From Micromussa lordhowensis (lineage: Eukaryota > Cnidaria > Anthozoa > Scleractinia > Lobophylliidae), in the NCBI GenBank assembly GCA_964020085.1, contig OZ026607.1, positions 1,830,103 through 1,894,102 on the forward strand: 64,000 bases of DNA. The letters run 5' to 3'. The notes below the pieces were generated by a model. The model ran no database searches. It was given only the letters and a program-made list of their open reading frames with translations, and was not told the DNA's origin. Made by a program: the position numbers and the translations under genes. Of this stretch, positions 50,101-63,200 are shown in pieces; positions within the stretch are counted from its first letter, which is position 1; every line of letters starts with the position of its first letter.

Positions 50101-53100
50101 TTTTCATGCTGTCCAAGCAGTGATCCAAGTTTTACGTCTTGTGTGCAACCAGAGTCCGTTGACTAGAGTTGTCGAAAAGCGCCTTCATATGGCACAACTT
50201 TTAACCCACACAACTAGAACAATTTTTTATCCTCTTTGACCCCTCTGGAGTACCCCATGTTCTCATGTCCGAGACCGAATCACTGACAATTCTCGCTGAT
50301 AAACGAAACTCGTTACAGAGACACGGATGTTGAATCTGCGCCCCTGTGCAAATAACAACTTATTAACTTCAAGTGCGCAGGAATATTAGCAACACCATTT
50401 TCTGACAGTGTCAGATAAGGTAATACTCTCTGACCACAAACGGAATTTTACAACCTATCTGATAAAATTCTTCTGTAAATAATCGACGATTGACAAGTGA
50501 AAAGTATTTGTTTCGGGTTTTGTTTTAACTAGAGATATGATGTTATTTTTTGAAGCTACAATCTTGGACAGAATAAAGAGGAACAATTAACCCCCTTCCA
50601 CCCCCCCCCCCCAAAAAAAAAGCAATGATGAAGGCAAGAAGGATTTTGGCATCATTGAAATGGGGGAAGGGTGGTTCAAACGTTCCATTCATTTTGTCCA
50701 AGATTGTAGCTGTACAAAACTTCGAGTGAACAAGTGTCAAATGATGTTGTTTAACCTTGGCAGATAACTCTTTAGTTTATAAAAGAACCTCAAGGGCGAC
50801 TATTCAAATGAAAATTGTTCGCAATGGCATTCTTGTGGAACGGTTCATTATGTCGTACAAAGTCATACGCCTGTCAATTAAAGCATAAAGTGCGACCATT
50901 TAAATAGAAGCTGTTTATCTGTACGTTCTTGTGGCGAAGTTTACTTGTAAATACGATTTTCAAAGTTCTTCAAACATGTTTGTCGATAGAAATACGAAGT
51001 GTGACCACTGAAATGAACGCTGTCAGTAAATTCTGCGGTAAGGTCGATTTGTTCTAAATTATGCGTCCCTGTGGAAGTAAACTTTGTGCTGTGACCATTG
51101 ACTACAAAGGCAATATTTATCTATATAAATTTTCAAAACAAGAACTAAACTAGGCCCTTGAACAACGTTATAATCAACGTAAAACGTCTTTAGATCACGT
51201 CCTTGCTCCTTTATTGCTATTAGCAGTTTGCCATTATTTTTTTTCAGCACCTTAATTAAACGAGAGGTCAACCTGTCACTCTCTTATACTAATGGCTCAA
51301 AACAATGGACATCTTAACTGCACAAAGGACAGCTTACATGAAACAAACCGCATCGAAGCATAGCAACTTCACTTTCAATGCGCAGTGGATTTTCTAAATT
51401 AACAGATCTTTGTACATGCTAAGTAAATCTCGAAGAAGTTTTCCCAGAGGGTACAACTTCGACTATAAGAATTTAAGAAACGATAATGTGTTGTACAAAC
51501 CAGCGCGCAAAACAGGCCGCACAATCAGGATTTTAAGATTCGTCCACTAAACATGAGAACCCTTGCAAAGATCCTTTGTAAAAATCCCGAGGGATACCGC
51601 GAAGGAAAGAAAAGTGAAAAAAACTCGATTTGAGAAAACCCTTGTCCTATCAGGAGGGTTACATGTGAGGTTACGGCCAAACAGATCATCATCATCAACA
51701 TGTGTCTTATGATACGGATCATGTTTCAAAGTACATAAATATCAGAGCGTCCAAGAATCAATTGCCGACTACAATGTTTATTTATTTTGGTGTTTTGGGA
51801 CAAAGATAAGAATTTTAATGCATAATGGATGCTTGAGCTCAAAATTTTCTGCGAAGCAAATTCCGAATGAGCATTTTGTAGTTACCGACGATCGCGTCAA
51901 AATATCGGCGAGAATTATTTCATAAATGAAATGGATGTAGTTATCTGCTTGTTACCTGAAAGATGTTTGTGTATTCTAACTAATAAACCACGAAAGCGCT
52001 TGGCAAAAGAAAACATGGAGCGTGGAACAAAGGCACACAACAGAAATATTCGAACACGCAATTTCATTAATGTGACCCTTGACAGTGTTTAATCATCCTA
52101 CGAGACACACAGCAAGGCTTCTACTTCGAAAAATCCTATTTGCCTTGTATATATGGCAATCTTATTTCGTAGCTCTCAATCTTGCGATGTGAAATCACGC
52201 TGCGACTGAACTTCTTGAAATCGCTTTAAGTCTCAACAAGGAAAAGACGAAACGAGCTCACGTATTTACACCCAGAACTTTTAAAGTGATACTTGTTCCG
52301 TCTTAGCTTGGTAACTCATCGATTCAAAATCGCGGCAGAATTTCCGCTGGAATTTCAGCCGCGACCGATTTACCAGGCACAGACAGACATGCCAATGCGT
52401 ATCGTTCCATGTGATTAACATTATATGGAATTAAGGAGGCATTAAATACCCACCATCTTCGCTGATCGTTCAAATTCTCGCAGTTGAAGCCAACACTCTA
52501 ACTGCTGACGTCGTCTTGTCCACGAATGTTCGATCGCTCGCCGCACCCGGTCGAGCTCCTTGATAACTTTCTCAACATGTTGAAGCGAGCTTGAATCTAC
52601 ACCTTCGGAGCTTGCAAGCTTTAATTCTTCAATAATCGTTTCGCCTTCATCGATGGCGGTGTGAATCGAGTCCAACGTGGCTTCGCCTTGGTGTTTCAAA
52701 TTCGTAAGCACGGTAGCGATGTTGTCTGGATTATCGGACACCTCTTCAAGTTCTAGCTGAGCTTTCAATTGTTCCACAAGCTCAGACAGCTGAAAAAACA
52801 GGGACGACAGAGTTATAACAAAAACCACCGTGGAGTCATCGTCCGTTTCAAGCTCGACTACGCTCATGTTTTGCATGCACGGCGGACAGCGCGCGCGCGA
52901 GTGAAAACTTGTAGAGCGTCTCTTCGGGTGTCCCCTGAGAGAAGCAGCGACAGCGCTGACTGCCTGGCCTGCAAAGCGAATCGCGGCGAGGCGGCGGCGC
53001 GCACACAATCACAAATGAATTGTGTATCAGTGTACAAGATCGGCCATGTCAATTAAATTCTAGAATCTTCATGACTGACATGGTTGAGATGAACGTAAAA

Positions 53101-56100
53101 TAATAGGTCAATAAAAAAGAACAACAACATCAATGATGTCACAGAGCAAAGCAAATGAACCTTCACTTGGCTTCCTGTTTTGAACACACAAAGTTCTTCT
53201 CCCGACACGTAACGCACTGAAGTGCGTTCCACAACGCGACAGATTTAAACCGACAGGATTTTTCACAGTGGATAAGAACTTAGCAGTTATGAAAGCGATT
53301 TGGACAAGATCGCATAACTTATCTTAACGTGATTTGACGTTTACAGCGCACACGCACAATAAAAACACAGTGACAGATACGTAACTTGCCTGAAGTATAC
53401 AGGTATTGCATACCGTCAAAGGACGCACCAAAGCCGAGGGAAACATGTTTGTAAACAGCTCAAATTCGAACTGTTTCACAGACGGACTCACAGCGAGCAC
53501 AAAACGTTACGATGAAAGAATGGAACCATGAACGGTTTAAGTAATCTCCGTGAAATTTGACCGTGCGCAGTAACAAACTATGGCAAACTGTCATGACCTC
53601 CTGCTTGCAAGATCGATAATTAACTCTGAATTTAATATGCGCAATTACGCTGTCTTACCTTTTGTGTCCGAGAATAGAAGTTGACAGCTAATTTCAGCAG
53701 GCCTTTCCGTCTGTTTACACGATTTATAAACTCTTGGACGCGTTTTTCGAAGTAGTCCACTCGCTTTTGAATCTCGTCCGCGTTACACTCGCCAGTGTTA
53801 GCCAAATGACGGGCGGCCTCCAGGAGTTTAGCCGCGTTTGTGTAGGTATTCTGAAATACAAACCCCAAAAACACGGGTTAGTGCGAATTAAAAGTGCTTA
53901 TTTCTAAATTAAGCTGCAGTGCAGACACGTATATCGGTCTAAATCGGATCAACAACACTTCAGATTTACACGGAAATATTTTCCCCTCCCTGTCATAACT
54001 GACAATTTTTCTGTGGATTCCTTTCAAAAATGTTTCTCTAAATAAACCTGCGGTCGGTCGAATCTGGCAATTCGTGACCGCACTGATGTGGAATAATTTA
54101 ATGCAATAATTGACAATCATCTCGATTACATTTAACGTTACGTTAATGGCGTATAATCACATTTGTTGGTGTTTTGTATGCAATCGCAAACTATTACAGA
54201 GGTAAAACAAAAACCTTTCTAAAAGGCAAAAATGTATAAATAGAAATACTGATTCAGTTGACCAACTGAAGCATGAATGTAAACAGGATAAAATCATTGA
54301 AGTGGGGCGTATGTTTGTCTAACGCGAGTGAAAACTTTGCAAAGAACAATGCATTTAAAACAATACTAAAGTTAATTCTTCTCACACATTTCACATCAAA
54401 GCGTCGCCTGAGAAAATGCGACTAAGTCGGAAAACGGATGACTTCACTATCGCAAATTAACACGCTCTAAAGGTGACTAAAAATAAAAGATATCTCTACC
54501 AAACAGAATTATAATGATTATGGGACATTCGATAGAAGGTTAACTGTCGCAAACCTTGGCGTAGGGTGGCAGGAACACGCAAATAAAGAATGAAGTTAAA
54601 GAGATTAACCATCAATTTATTTTAACCCCTGCACCCTTTCAGCTCCAAAAGTGGCCAAGTACAACATTTAGTAAGAAATCATAAATTTAATTTTTTTCAA
54701 ATATTAAAAATTAAATATCATCACCTGAAAGTACAGCCTAAAAACTTGCATTTGAATAATCACACACTAGGGTTTTATAGGGTTTTCTTAAAAGTATCAC
54801 GAAGGTAGCAATAAGTTAATTAACACTGAGAGGTACGTCTCCGGAGATGAAGGGTTTAATCAGACAAAACGCCGAACGTGTACATTCATTCCAGAAAGCT
54901 GGGGAGAACGGATAGGAAGATTGAAAAGATTAACCTCGTTTGTCAAAATCAACAAAACTTTGTATGAACACCTTAAGCCAATTATCTTGGACAAAAAACC
55001 GTAGCACATTCCGGCTCGGAAAGGTCATCTATGACACACGCAAAATAAATCAACGACTTTCAAGGAACACACTGTCGATAAAGCCGAATTATTTCACTAA
55101 GCTGGTTACCGCAGACATGCGACGCTATACTTGAAACTGTACCGTATTCCGTAACGGAAATTGTAATTAAAAAAATTGACACAGAAAAGGAATGAAAACG
55201 TCCACCAGTCGGGCAAACAAGGTAATGAAACACCAGGGCTTCAGAAAATAATAAATAACAGAAATGATAAAAACTTAAAAATAATTAAGCCAGTAACAGA
55301 ATAAGTCGTAGAGGAAATCAAAACATGAGGTAATGACATAACTTAACTAGGGAATTAATCCCAAGAAATTATCTTCATTGTAATAAGTACAGACAGTTGG
55401 TAATTATTTCCCCACATTTACTCAAGATCAACACAGTGTTTCACGAGGGTAAACATCTCAATTAATTAATCAATAAATCATAATTAAAAGATTGATGTTC
55501 GTTTACTCGAAGGGCAATTAACGAAGTGTCAGTTTTTCAAGTTTGCAAAACCCTAGTGTGTGACCATTGAAAGCTATTGAGCAGTACTTTCATGTGGTAC
55601 TGTTTATTATGCTGTACAAGGTGGTTCTAACTTTTAAGTCTGTGGATGAAACCCTTGTGTGTTCACGATCATTCAAAATGAAAGCTATTGAGCAGTTCTT
55701 TCATGTGGTTATGTTTATCATGCTGCAAAAGGTAATTCTAAGTTTAAAAGCTGTCTTATTACAAGTTGTGAGCCGAGAAATCGAAAGAACAGAACAAAAT
55801 TAGGAAGCAGTGGTAATTTTACCCTTTTACTCGTAAAGGTCATTGAGAATCCAAAATGTTTTAACTCATTATGTTTCAACTCATTATTGGTGGCCCAGAC
55901 AAATCTTGACCACTTAACTCAATATCTTCTTAGTAAAAGACAAACCCAAATCTAAATCCTAATTCTCTATGTGACTGTTATATCGTCTACATCTTTTAAT
56001 TTATTCCTACTTGAAGAAACAAATACCCTAATCTGATTGGCTGAAAGCCGTTCGGGTTTATTAATTAACCACCTAGGCTGTCAGAAATAATTGGAAAAGT

Positions 56101-57157
56101 TTGGAAATCTGTATGAACCCAGACTTAGACAAGAATTCAAATCTTACTAGTGCTTTGTCCTTTGCAAGTGAAAGATCTTACCCTAGCTGTGTCCCGAAGA
56201 AAACAATTAAGGACACAGAGTTGGAAAATTAAAAAAAAAAAAACATGGAAAATGGCACTTTGTTAGACAACAAGTTTAAAATAATCTCCAATACAGCCCT
56301 TATTTGGGTTGTCACACGATGTAACTAGTGTAAACAAGCACTGCGTGACAATGCAAGTAACAAAGTCGAGATAGCTTAAAGGGGCTACGTCACGGTATTT
56401 TGAGTTATTTCTACCTTCGACAAAATTACCTCTTAATTCAAGGAAACCCGAAAATAATACTTTACAAAGATAGAAAAACACTGAAGAGATAATAATAAAC
56501 CACAAAGGAACAAGGATGATTAAGGATGGAGAAGATTGACACAGATTACAAACAACAAAATTGAAAAATTTAGGCTAAAATTTAGGCTAAATTTTTCAAA
56601 CTGCTTAACCGTGACGCAGCTCCTTTAATCTCATCTTACAAGTGAATATATGACCAGCTCCCAGATGGCTTGATAGCTCAGCTGGTAGAGCACTGCACCG
56701 GTATCGCAGAGGTCATAGGTTTTTTCAGGCTTAAATTACACAGCTGCTTAAGCTGTGTATATAACTGTGATTATTAGACATGTCTTCTTGATCTAATCTT
56801 CCTGTCTACCAACAAATTCTCCTCACTATCTCTGTACATTTCGTATAGTACAAGATGGGAGACTTTGATTTTAGATCACGACCACTTGCCATAGATGCTC
56901 ATTTTGAGACCTCTCTCTACTCATAACATTAAACATAAAGCAATTAGTGAGGAGAATTTATGTTTTGATCTAAAGTTCTGTGTAAACTAACCTGAGCAAT
57001 GCTTTCAAATTCTTCATGTCTCTTCAGCAATGCTTCTGCCTTCACTAGTGACTTCCCAACACCTGTGTGCTTCAACAGAAATGTTTCACCATGCTCTTCA
57101 ATCCATTTTATCACCTGAAATGATAATAATTATTTATTACATAATTTATTATTATTA

Positions 57158-57207
<50 letters not shown>

Positions 57208-60200
57208 TAGTTTGTGGAGGCGCAGTGGCCTCATGGTTAGTGCACTCCAACTCCAGATCGAGCACTCTGGGTTCGAGTCCTGGCCGGGGACATTGTGTTG
57301 TGTTCTTGGGCAAGACACTTTACTCTCACAGTGCCTCTCTCCACTCAGGTGTATAAATGGATACCGGCGAATGTAATGCTGGGGGTAACCCTGCAATAGA
57401 CTAGCATGCCATTCAGGGGGGAGTAGAAATATTCCTAGTCGCTTCATGCTACTGAAGCCGGGATAAGCTCCGTCCTGATGGGCTTGTATGCAGACTTTAC
57501 CTTACCCAATCACTAAGCTTTATTTGTTCATTTATTTATTTATTGATTTTATTTATTCACATGTTTATATAGTGCTGAGTACAGATTATATGTGGGTGTT
57601 ACAATGAGATTTTTGTGTTGTTGGCAATATCCAATCTTGATTGAGACCAATATTTGATCTGTACCTCAATTGTCCTTAAAATATCAATACTATGTAATCT
57701 GTTACGAGAATGTATGCAATGATCATATAGGGAAATAAAGTAAAAAGAAATAAAACAGTAGTGAGAATTTCTATGTTGGAACAGGACTCAATGTTAGTGA
57801 GAGTTTCTATGTTGGCAAAGGAGTCAATATTGTCTTGTTTGAAAATGATGAAGTTACATTCAACTTGCTTCCCATGACCTTTACAAATGTTATTAACTTA
57901 GTTGGAAAAATTGCCCACTGAGAGACCTACAAATTGTTCTTTGTCAGTAGAGAACTTTGCCCTAACCCCCAACCACTTCAAATTAATCCAAATCACAAGT
58001 GTTTCAAACCAACCACTGACATAAGACCACAGCAAGAGTTAACATGCTGTTATGCTAATTATGCCAACTTAGAGGCAAAGTGCATTTGAATTTCAAAAAT
58101 GTACTTTCTACTTTTCTTCACTTTACTTTTAACTTTACATTAATATTTGTAGAATAAGCACTGATAAACAGCAATTGCTCCTTTTGTAATATTGCATTGT
58201 GTGCTTCAACCCTTCCTGTTTTGCTCCCGATACCCAATATCTAATAAAGTAATAAAACATAAATATAAATGCAACTTTGAACTTGATCTAAATCCTATCA
58301 TAATGGTGCAAAATGCTCAGGATTTGAAATCTGAGGTGATTGTAAAATCGAAAACAAAGCTATTGTAAGTATTTCTTCTCCAGCAGTGATATTTTTTCTC
58401 TTTACCACAGATTCTCAATCTTAAACCAATCTATTTATTAACATTTTAACTTCAGAGACCAAATAAAGGTTGCAGATAAGACGTGTGTCTTCTATCAAAT
58501 AAGGAAAATCTATTTTAAAAAATGTAACTCTTTCAATAAGCTTTATTGAGAATATAATGTATATATACCTAGGTAACAATATATATCTAGAATAGTGGGG
58601 AAAATTTTAAAAAAAGAAAGAGAAAAGAGAATGATTCCCAAAAGGTATTTTCAGATGGTATGACAACAACGAAACATCATTGATATTGCACAAGTTTCAG
58701 AGAGAATAATTGCACTAATATTTACATAACACTTGATGCTTGAATATCAGAAAATATACAAGTTAACAATCCTTCCGCAACAACTCCTCTGCAGTTGAAA
58801 ATATTCTTCTATCATACAGCAAGTTCGACAATCAGACCAGATTTTCATTTAAATAATAAAACTCTGTGGCACAACACCTCAGAAAATATCAAGAATAAAA
58901 GCTGTGTGTTTGTTTATATTTCAATTCTGCAAAGAATTGTAAACAAGGTAATGGATATCCTGAGTAACACAAAACTAAAAGTAAAAACAGCTTATACAAC
59001 TAGTGTACTTGGCAAATGGCAAAATATGCATAAACACTTAAGAAGAAAATGGTAAACTCATTTGAAGTAGAATACAACAGCAATCAACACATATTTACTG
59101 ACATGTAAACAGTAAATTACAAGTGGAAAAATTTCCTAAAGAGGAATTTGACGGTACATGGAGGAGAGAGATGATTTTACGCCAAGCAATTGAGAAATAA
59201 ATCTAATCTAAATTTCCAAATTGTATAATTTAAATGGAAGCTATTTTTCATGCAGTCAATTTTCTTTAAGATACTAGAAATATTCAGAATGAGAATGCAC
59301 ACATATGTTGTAAGGTACAACTTCAGTTCAAAATTTTACGTTAAAAAAATCTTCTCAGGTTTTGTTAAACATTGAAACACACAATGACTTGTCCCTTGCA
59401 TGACAAGCTTATAAAATAAATGATTAGTAATTTTCGTATGTTATGACAGCAAATGCCCCTACAGATTCTACCAGGCATTGGGGAACATTCTGTCTCTAAT
59501 AATAATAAAAAAAGAAAATGGAAATACAGCTGATGTGTATAAAAAAAGTACCTACCATTTTCAGTGACATACTAGTGACTATAAGTAGATTTCTTGTTCC
59601 ATTTCAGTCTTTTCTTTGATGCTTTACAAATGATGCTTCCTAAATTGTAATTCTCAAGCCCTCATCAATCTTCCAGTATGGACCCCAGGTGTTTTCCAAA
59701 CAAAAATATTATTTCTAAAGACCAAACCACTCTCGTCCAACACATTTGCCCTCACTTAATGTTACAACATTATTTTTCAGTTTTATTTTGGGTCATTTCA
59801 AGAGCTTGGGGGAGATTTTAATGTTTTCAAATACAGTTAGAAATAAAGCATATTAAATTTTAAAGACATTTTCCCAAAACACCTGCTTTATGACACAAGC
59901 AAATACAACTCCCACTATCATCCTGGGTTTTGCTCCAATTACAATTCATCCTTTAACTGGAAGTAGCTTCCTTTTCAATTGGACAAAATTGACAAAACTA
60001 ATGAAAATAATTCAATTTACACCAAGAAACTGCAAGGAACCAATCACTTGAAATCCATATAAGAAAAACTCAATAAGATAGCTTAATAAAATAATACAGT
60101 CACAAAACAATAGAGTTTAGCTGTCACATGTCTTGTGTGTGCTGTCAACCACACAAAGACTGTAATTTACATAGCAGACCAAACTGTGAATAAATTAGCA

Positions 60201-63200
60201 TATATTGAAAGCTTTTTCACAATGTGCCATATTCTTTACTCAACACCTGTTGAATAAAAGAATAAGCCGGATTTCAAGTGGACCTTCCTTTTCCTATCTG
60301 CCAATTTTGTTTGGCCTAAAATCAAGAACTGCTTCCCACAGTACATTCATGAGTTTTAAATGAAAAACACTCTACAGAGCCAGACGAAACTAAAATTAGA
60401 AAATACAACTGGTTTGGCATCTCAAAAAAGTGAAATTATACATTTGTAATCAGACACACACACAAACATACTACTGGGAACAAATTGTCACCTTTTAAAG
60501 TGATGTCTTTGAATTGGGAAATCTACAAAGACAAGGTTTAACCCCAGACTGGAAAATTTGACCGTGAGGTTAGTGAATAACCTAAGGCAAAAATTATTCT
60601 AACAATAACACAGTAAATTGTTTGAAGGAATATATTGAATAGTTAGGCCAGTCAAAGGAAGTTCATCTGGGGTAAAATATATTTTTAGTTTCCTCCACAA
60701 ACAGAGCACAGAAAAACAAAACTTAGCTTTAGGCAAGTGCTGGCTTCTGTGATACATACACAGTAATATTAGAATTCATAATAATATTTCTTGTACAATT
60801 GAAACTGTGGTGATATTTTAACCCAAAGAGAATATTTACACGAGTGAATAACACAGAAAATTGAAACAGCAAAATGCTCACACATTAATGCTACCGTAAA
60901 TAAAGTCAATACACCGAAATCGAAAAAATACAAATGCTGGATTCAAGAAAACAGAGGTATCTATCTCACTTTCTTGTCTTTGAATTTCAAAACAAAACAC
61001 AAAACAATGAATATACATCAGAATATTCCTGATATGCTACACTAAAGAAATATTAATTTCACTTTCATCTGCTCACTTCAACCTCCTTTTAAAATGTCAA
61101 ATATAAATTATATTTCTTCTGATATCCATGTCCATGCAAAGCCCTCTGCTTTTTGAAACCTGAATGCTTAAAATAAAACATGAATTTAAAATGATAGAAT
61201 TATCACACTCTTCTATATGAGCTTCCCTTCTATTTTACAGCCTTAGCTGAAGTACCAAATATTTCTCACCATTCTTCCTATCCAGTATCTATAGAGTAGT
61301 TCATTTGGGTGATCTTTGCGTAGAACAAGATCCAGCAATACCTCACACATTTAAATTGATAAAGAAGGGAGAAACTCCCAGTAACACAGGTGAAATTCAT
61401 GTAAAGCAATCATTCTTTGCCACTTCTAATGCTTCCTTGTAAATGAAATAAAAAAGCTCGCATGTGATTGGTTCCTGTAGGCTTGGGCTGGGTAACAAAT
61501 GGCTATTAATGTAGTCGTCTGGAAGGAAAATTTCACTGAATTACTAGTTCAGGTATAATAGAAAAGTAAAAGGTAATGTTTCATAACCAAAGATTAATAC
61601 AAATTTAACACTTTCATAACAGAGAACTGAGAATTCAATGTAGTGGAAAATATGACTCTTCACACCTCCAGACCAAAATAAAATGCTAAATCCAATTGAA
61701 AAAAAGCTTTTGAATAATTTACAACCAACAATCTTAGAAATCTGTTATTAGCATCGTAAGTAACCAAAGAGAAATCTAAAAAGAGTAACAATCAGAAGAA
61801 AATGTACCCAAGGTACTTGTTATTCAAAAGGAAACATACAAGCAGATCAAAGAATTAAAGGAAAACTAATTGTCTATTAGTTGTCAGTATTTTTCAGAGA
61901 ATCCAACAGGTGGAAACACAAGTTCTAATATGAGAGAAGGTAAACAAAACATTCCTTACAAGGAGTAGGTAAAGTGTAGGCAAAAATCACTGACACCTCC
62001 AGGGAAGAGTTTAATATATAGTTAATTTAATAAGCTTATAACCGAAAGGAAATATGAAAGTAAACAAATTTTTGTTTGCTTTGCACAGGAAATATTAATA
62101 ATTATCATTCTGAGACATTTTGGCAAAGACTTGATCAAAAACAAAATTAAGAAGGATCGAATGTTCTATTAACATTTGACAATGAGAAGGTACCAAAATG
62201 ACAGAAACGTTCTTCTACAAGTAGTTTATAGGCTATTGTAATCTGTATAATGAAATTTTACAGCTAATGAGTGGCTCTATCATTGAGAAATTAGCTATAT
62301 GGTATACATAGATCTATATTTTTATTTGAAAAAAGGGTTCAATAAAAATCAGTTGATGTCATTTCAAGTTTATTAGCCGTAATCTGTAAACAGGATCTGC
62401 TTAAATCAAAACACACAAGTTTGATTAATTTGGCAAATGATCAGAAAGGCATGGGAAACAAAAACATAACAAGCAAGATAGTGAAATAAATACTTCCTTT
62501 ATAAGAGAGACCTAACAAGATCATAGAGCACTGGAAAAGAATTGTTCTTATCAACTCTAGCGATGGAAAACTTTTACAGCAATGCAAATAAACATGATAG
62601 TTACTAAAGGATGCTTTTTCCAACCTGATATCTTGACTGTGTTTTAATCTTGTTTATCTTTTTAACAAAAATTTGATTGAAAATCTAATATACACTTCAA
62701 GTTGATAAGCCATGAAGTTTGACCAACAAACAGGATACCTAAGAGTCTTGAGAATTAAAATATATTTATTTATCTAGATTTAATCTGAGGTGATTTATTA
62801 CAGAGAACGAAAGAGAAAGAAAACATACAGCATCTCAGTTTCATACAACTCTCATTTTGTGCTCAAACTAACGAGATCTAAACTCAATCCAGGAAATGGA
62901 AGGCAAAACATTGCCAAATTAAATTAATAAATGTCTACACAATCAAAAGCTACCGGCTATACAATCAAGAAATGCTTTACAAACAAGCTGTGTTGGGTCC
63001 ATGATGCACAGATATAACCCCAAAGGATCATTCCTTCCTGACTACCTTCAAAACGGAGCACTTCAAATTTACTGCAATTAGTATACATAAAATTTGTATT
63101 GTAAGCCCTCCTGGATATAAACTCCCCTCTAGTTTAAAATGAAATGAATTTGATTTATCATGATGTTTTAAAGTTTAATTTAAAACCAATATACTATAAG

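Larger units (their letters stand above)
48826..52453. other. 3.6-kb intron
   Basis: No exon found. It contains diverged 110-bp repeat copies at 49866-50140 and 50780-51110 and the mariner-type MITE at 50559-50706. Confidence 0.5.
53851..56991. other. 3.1-kb intron
   Basis: No exon found. It holds 110-bp repeat copies at 55545-55755 and a fragment near 54745-54790, the TTAA MITE at 56380-56624 and a truncated SINE at 56667-56790. Confidence 0.5.

Noticed and set aside
56667..56725. tRNA gene candidate
   Set aside because: The D-arm is good but box B and the acceptor stem are missing and a SINE tail follows, so it is a SINE head.
57130..57447. Poly-Asn or poly-Leu open frames on both strands
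   Set aside because: They are translations of an ATT microsatellite and the neighbouring SINE.
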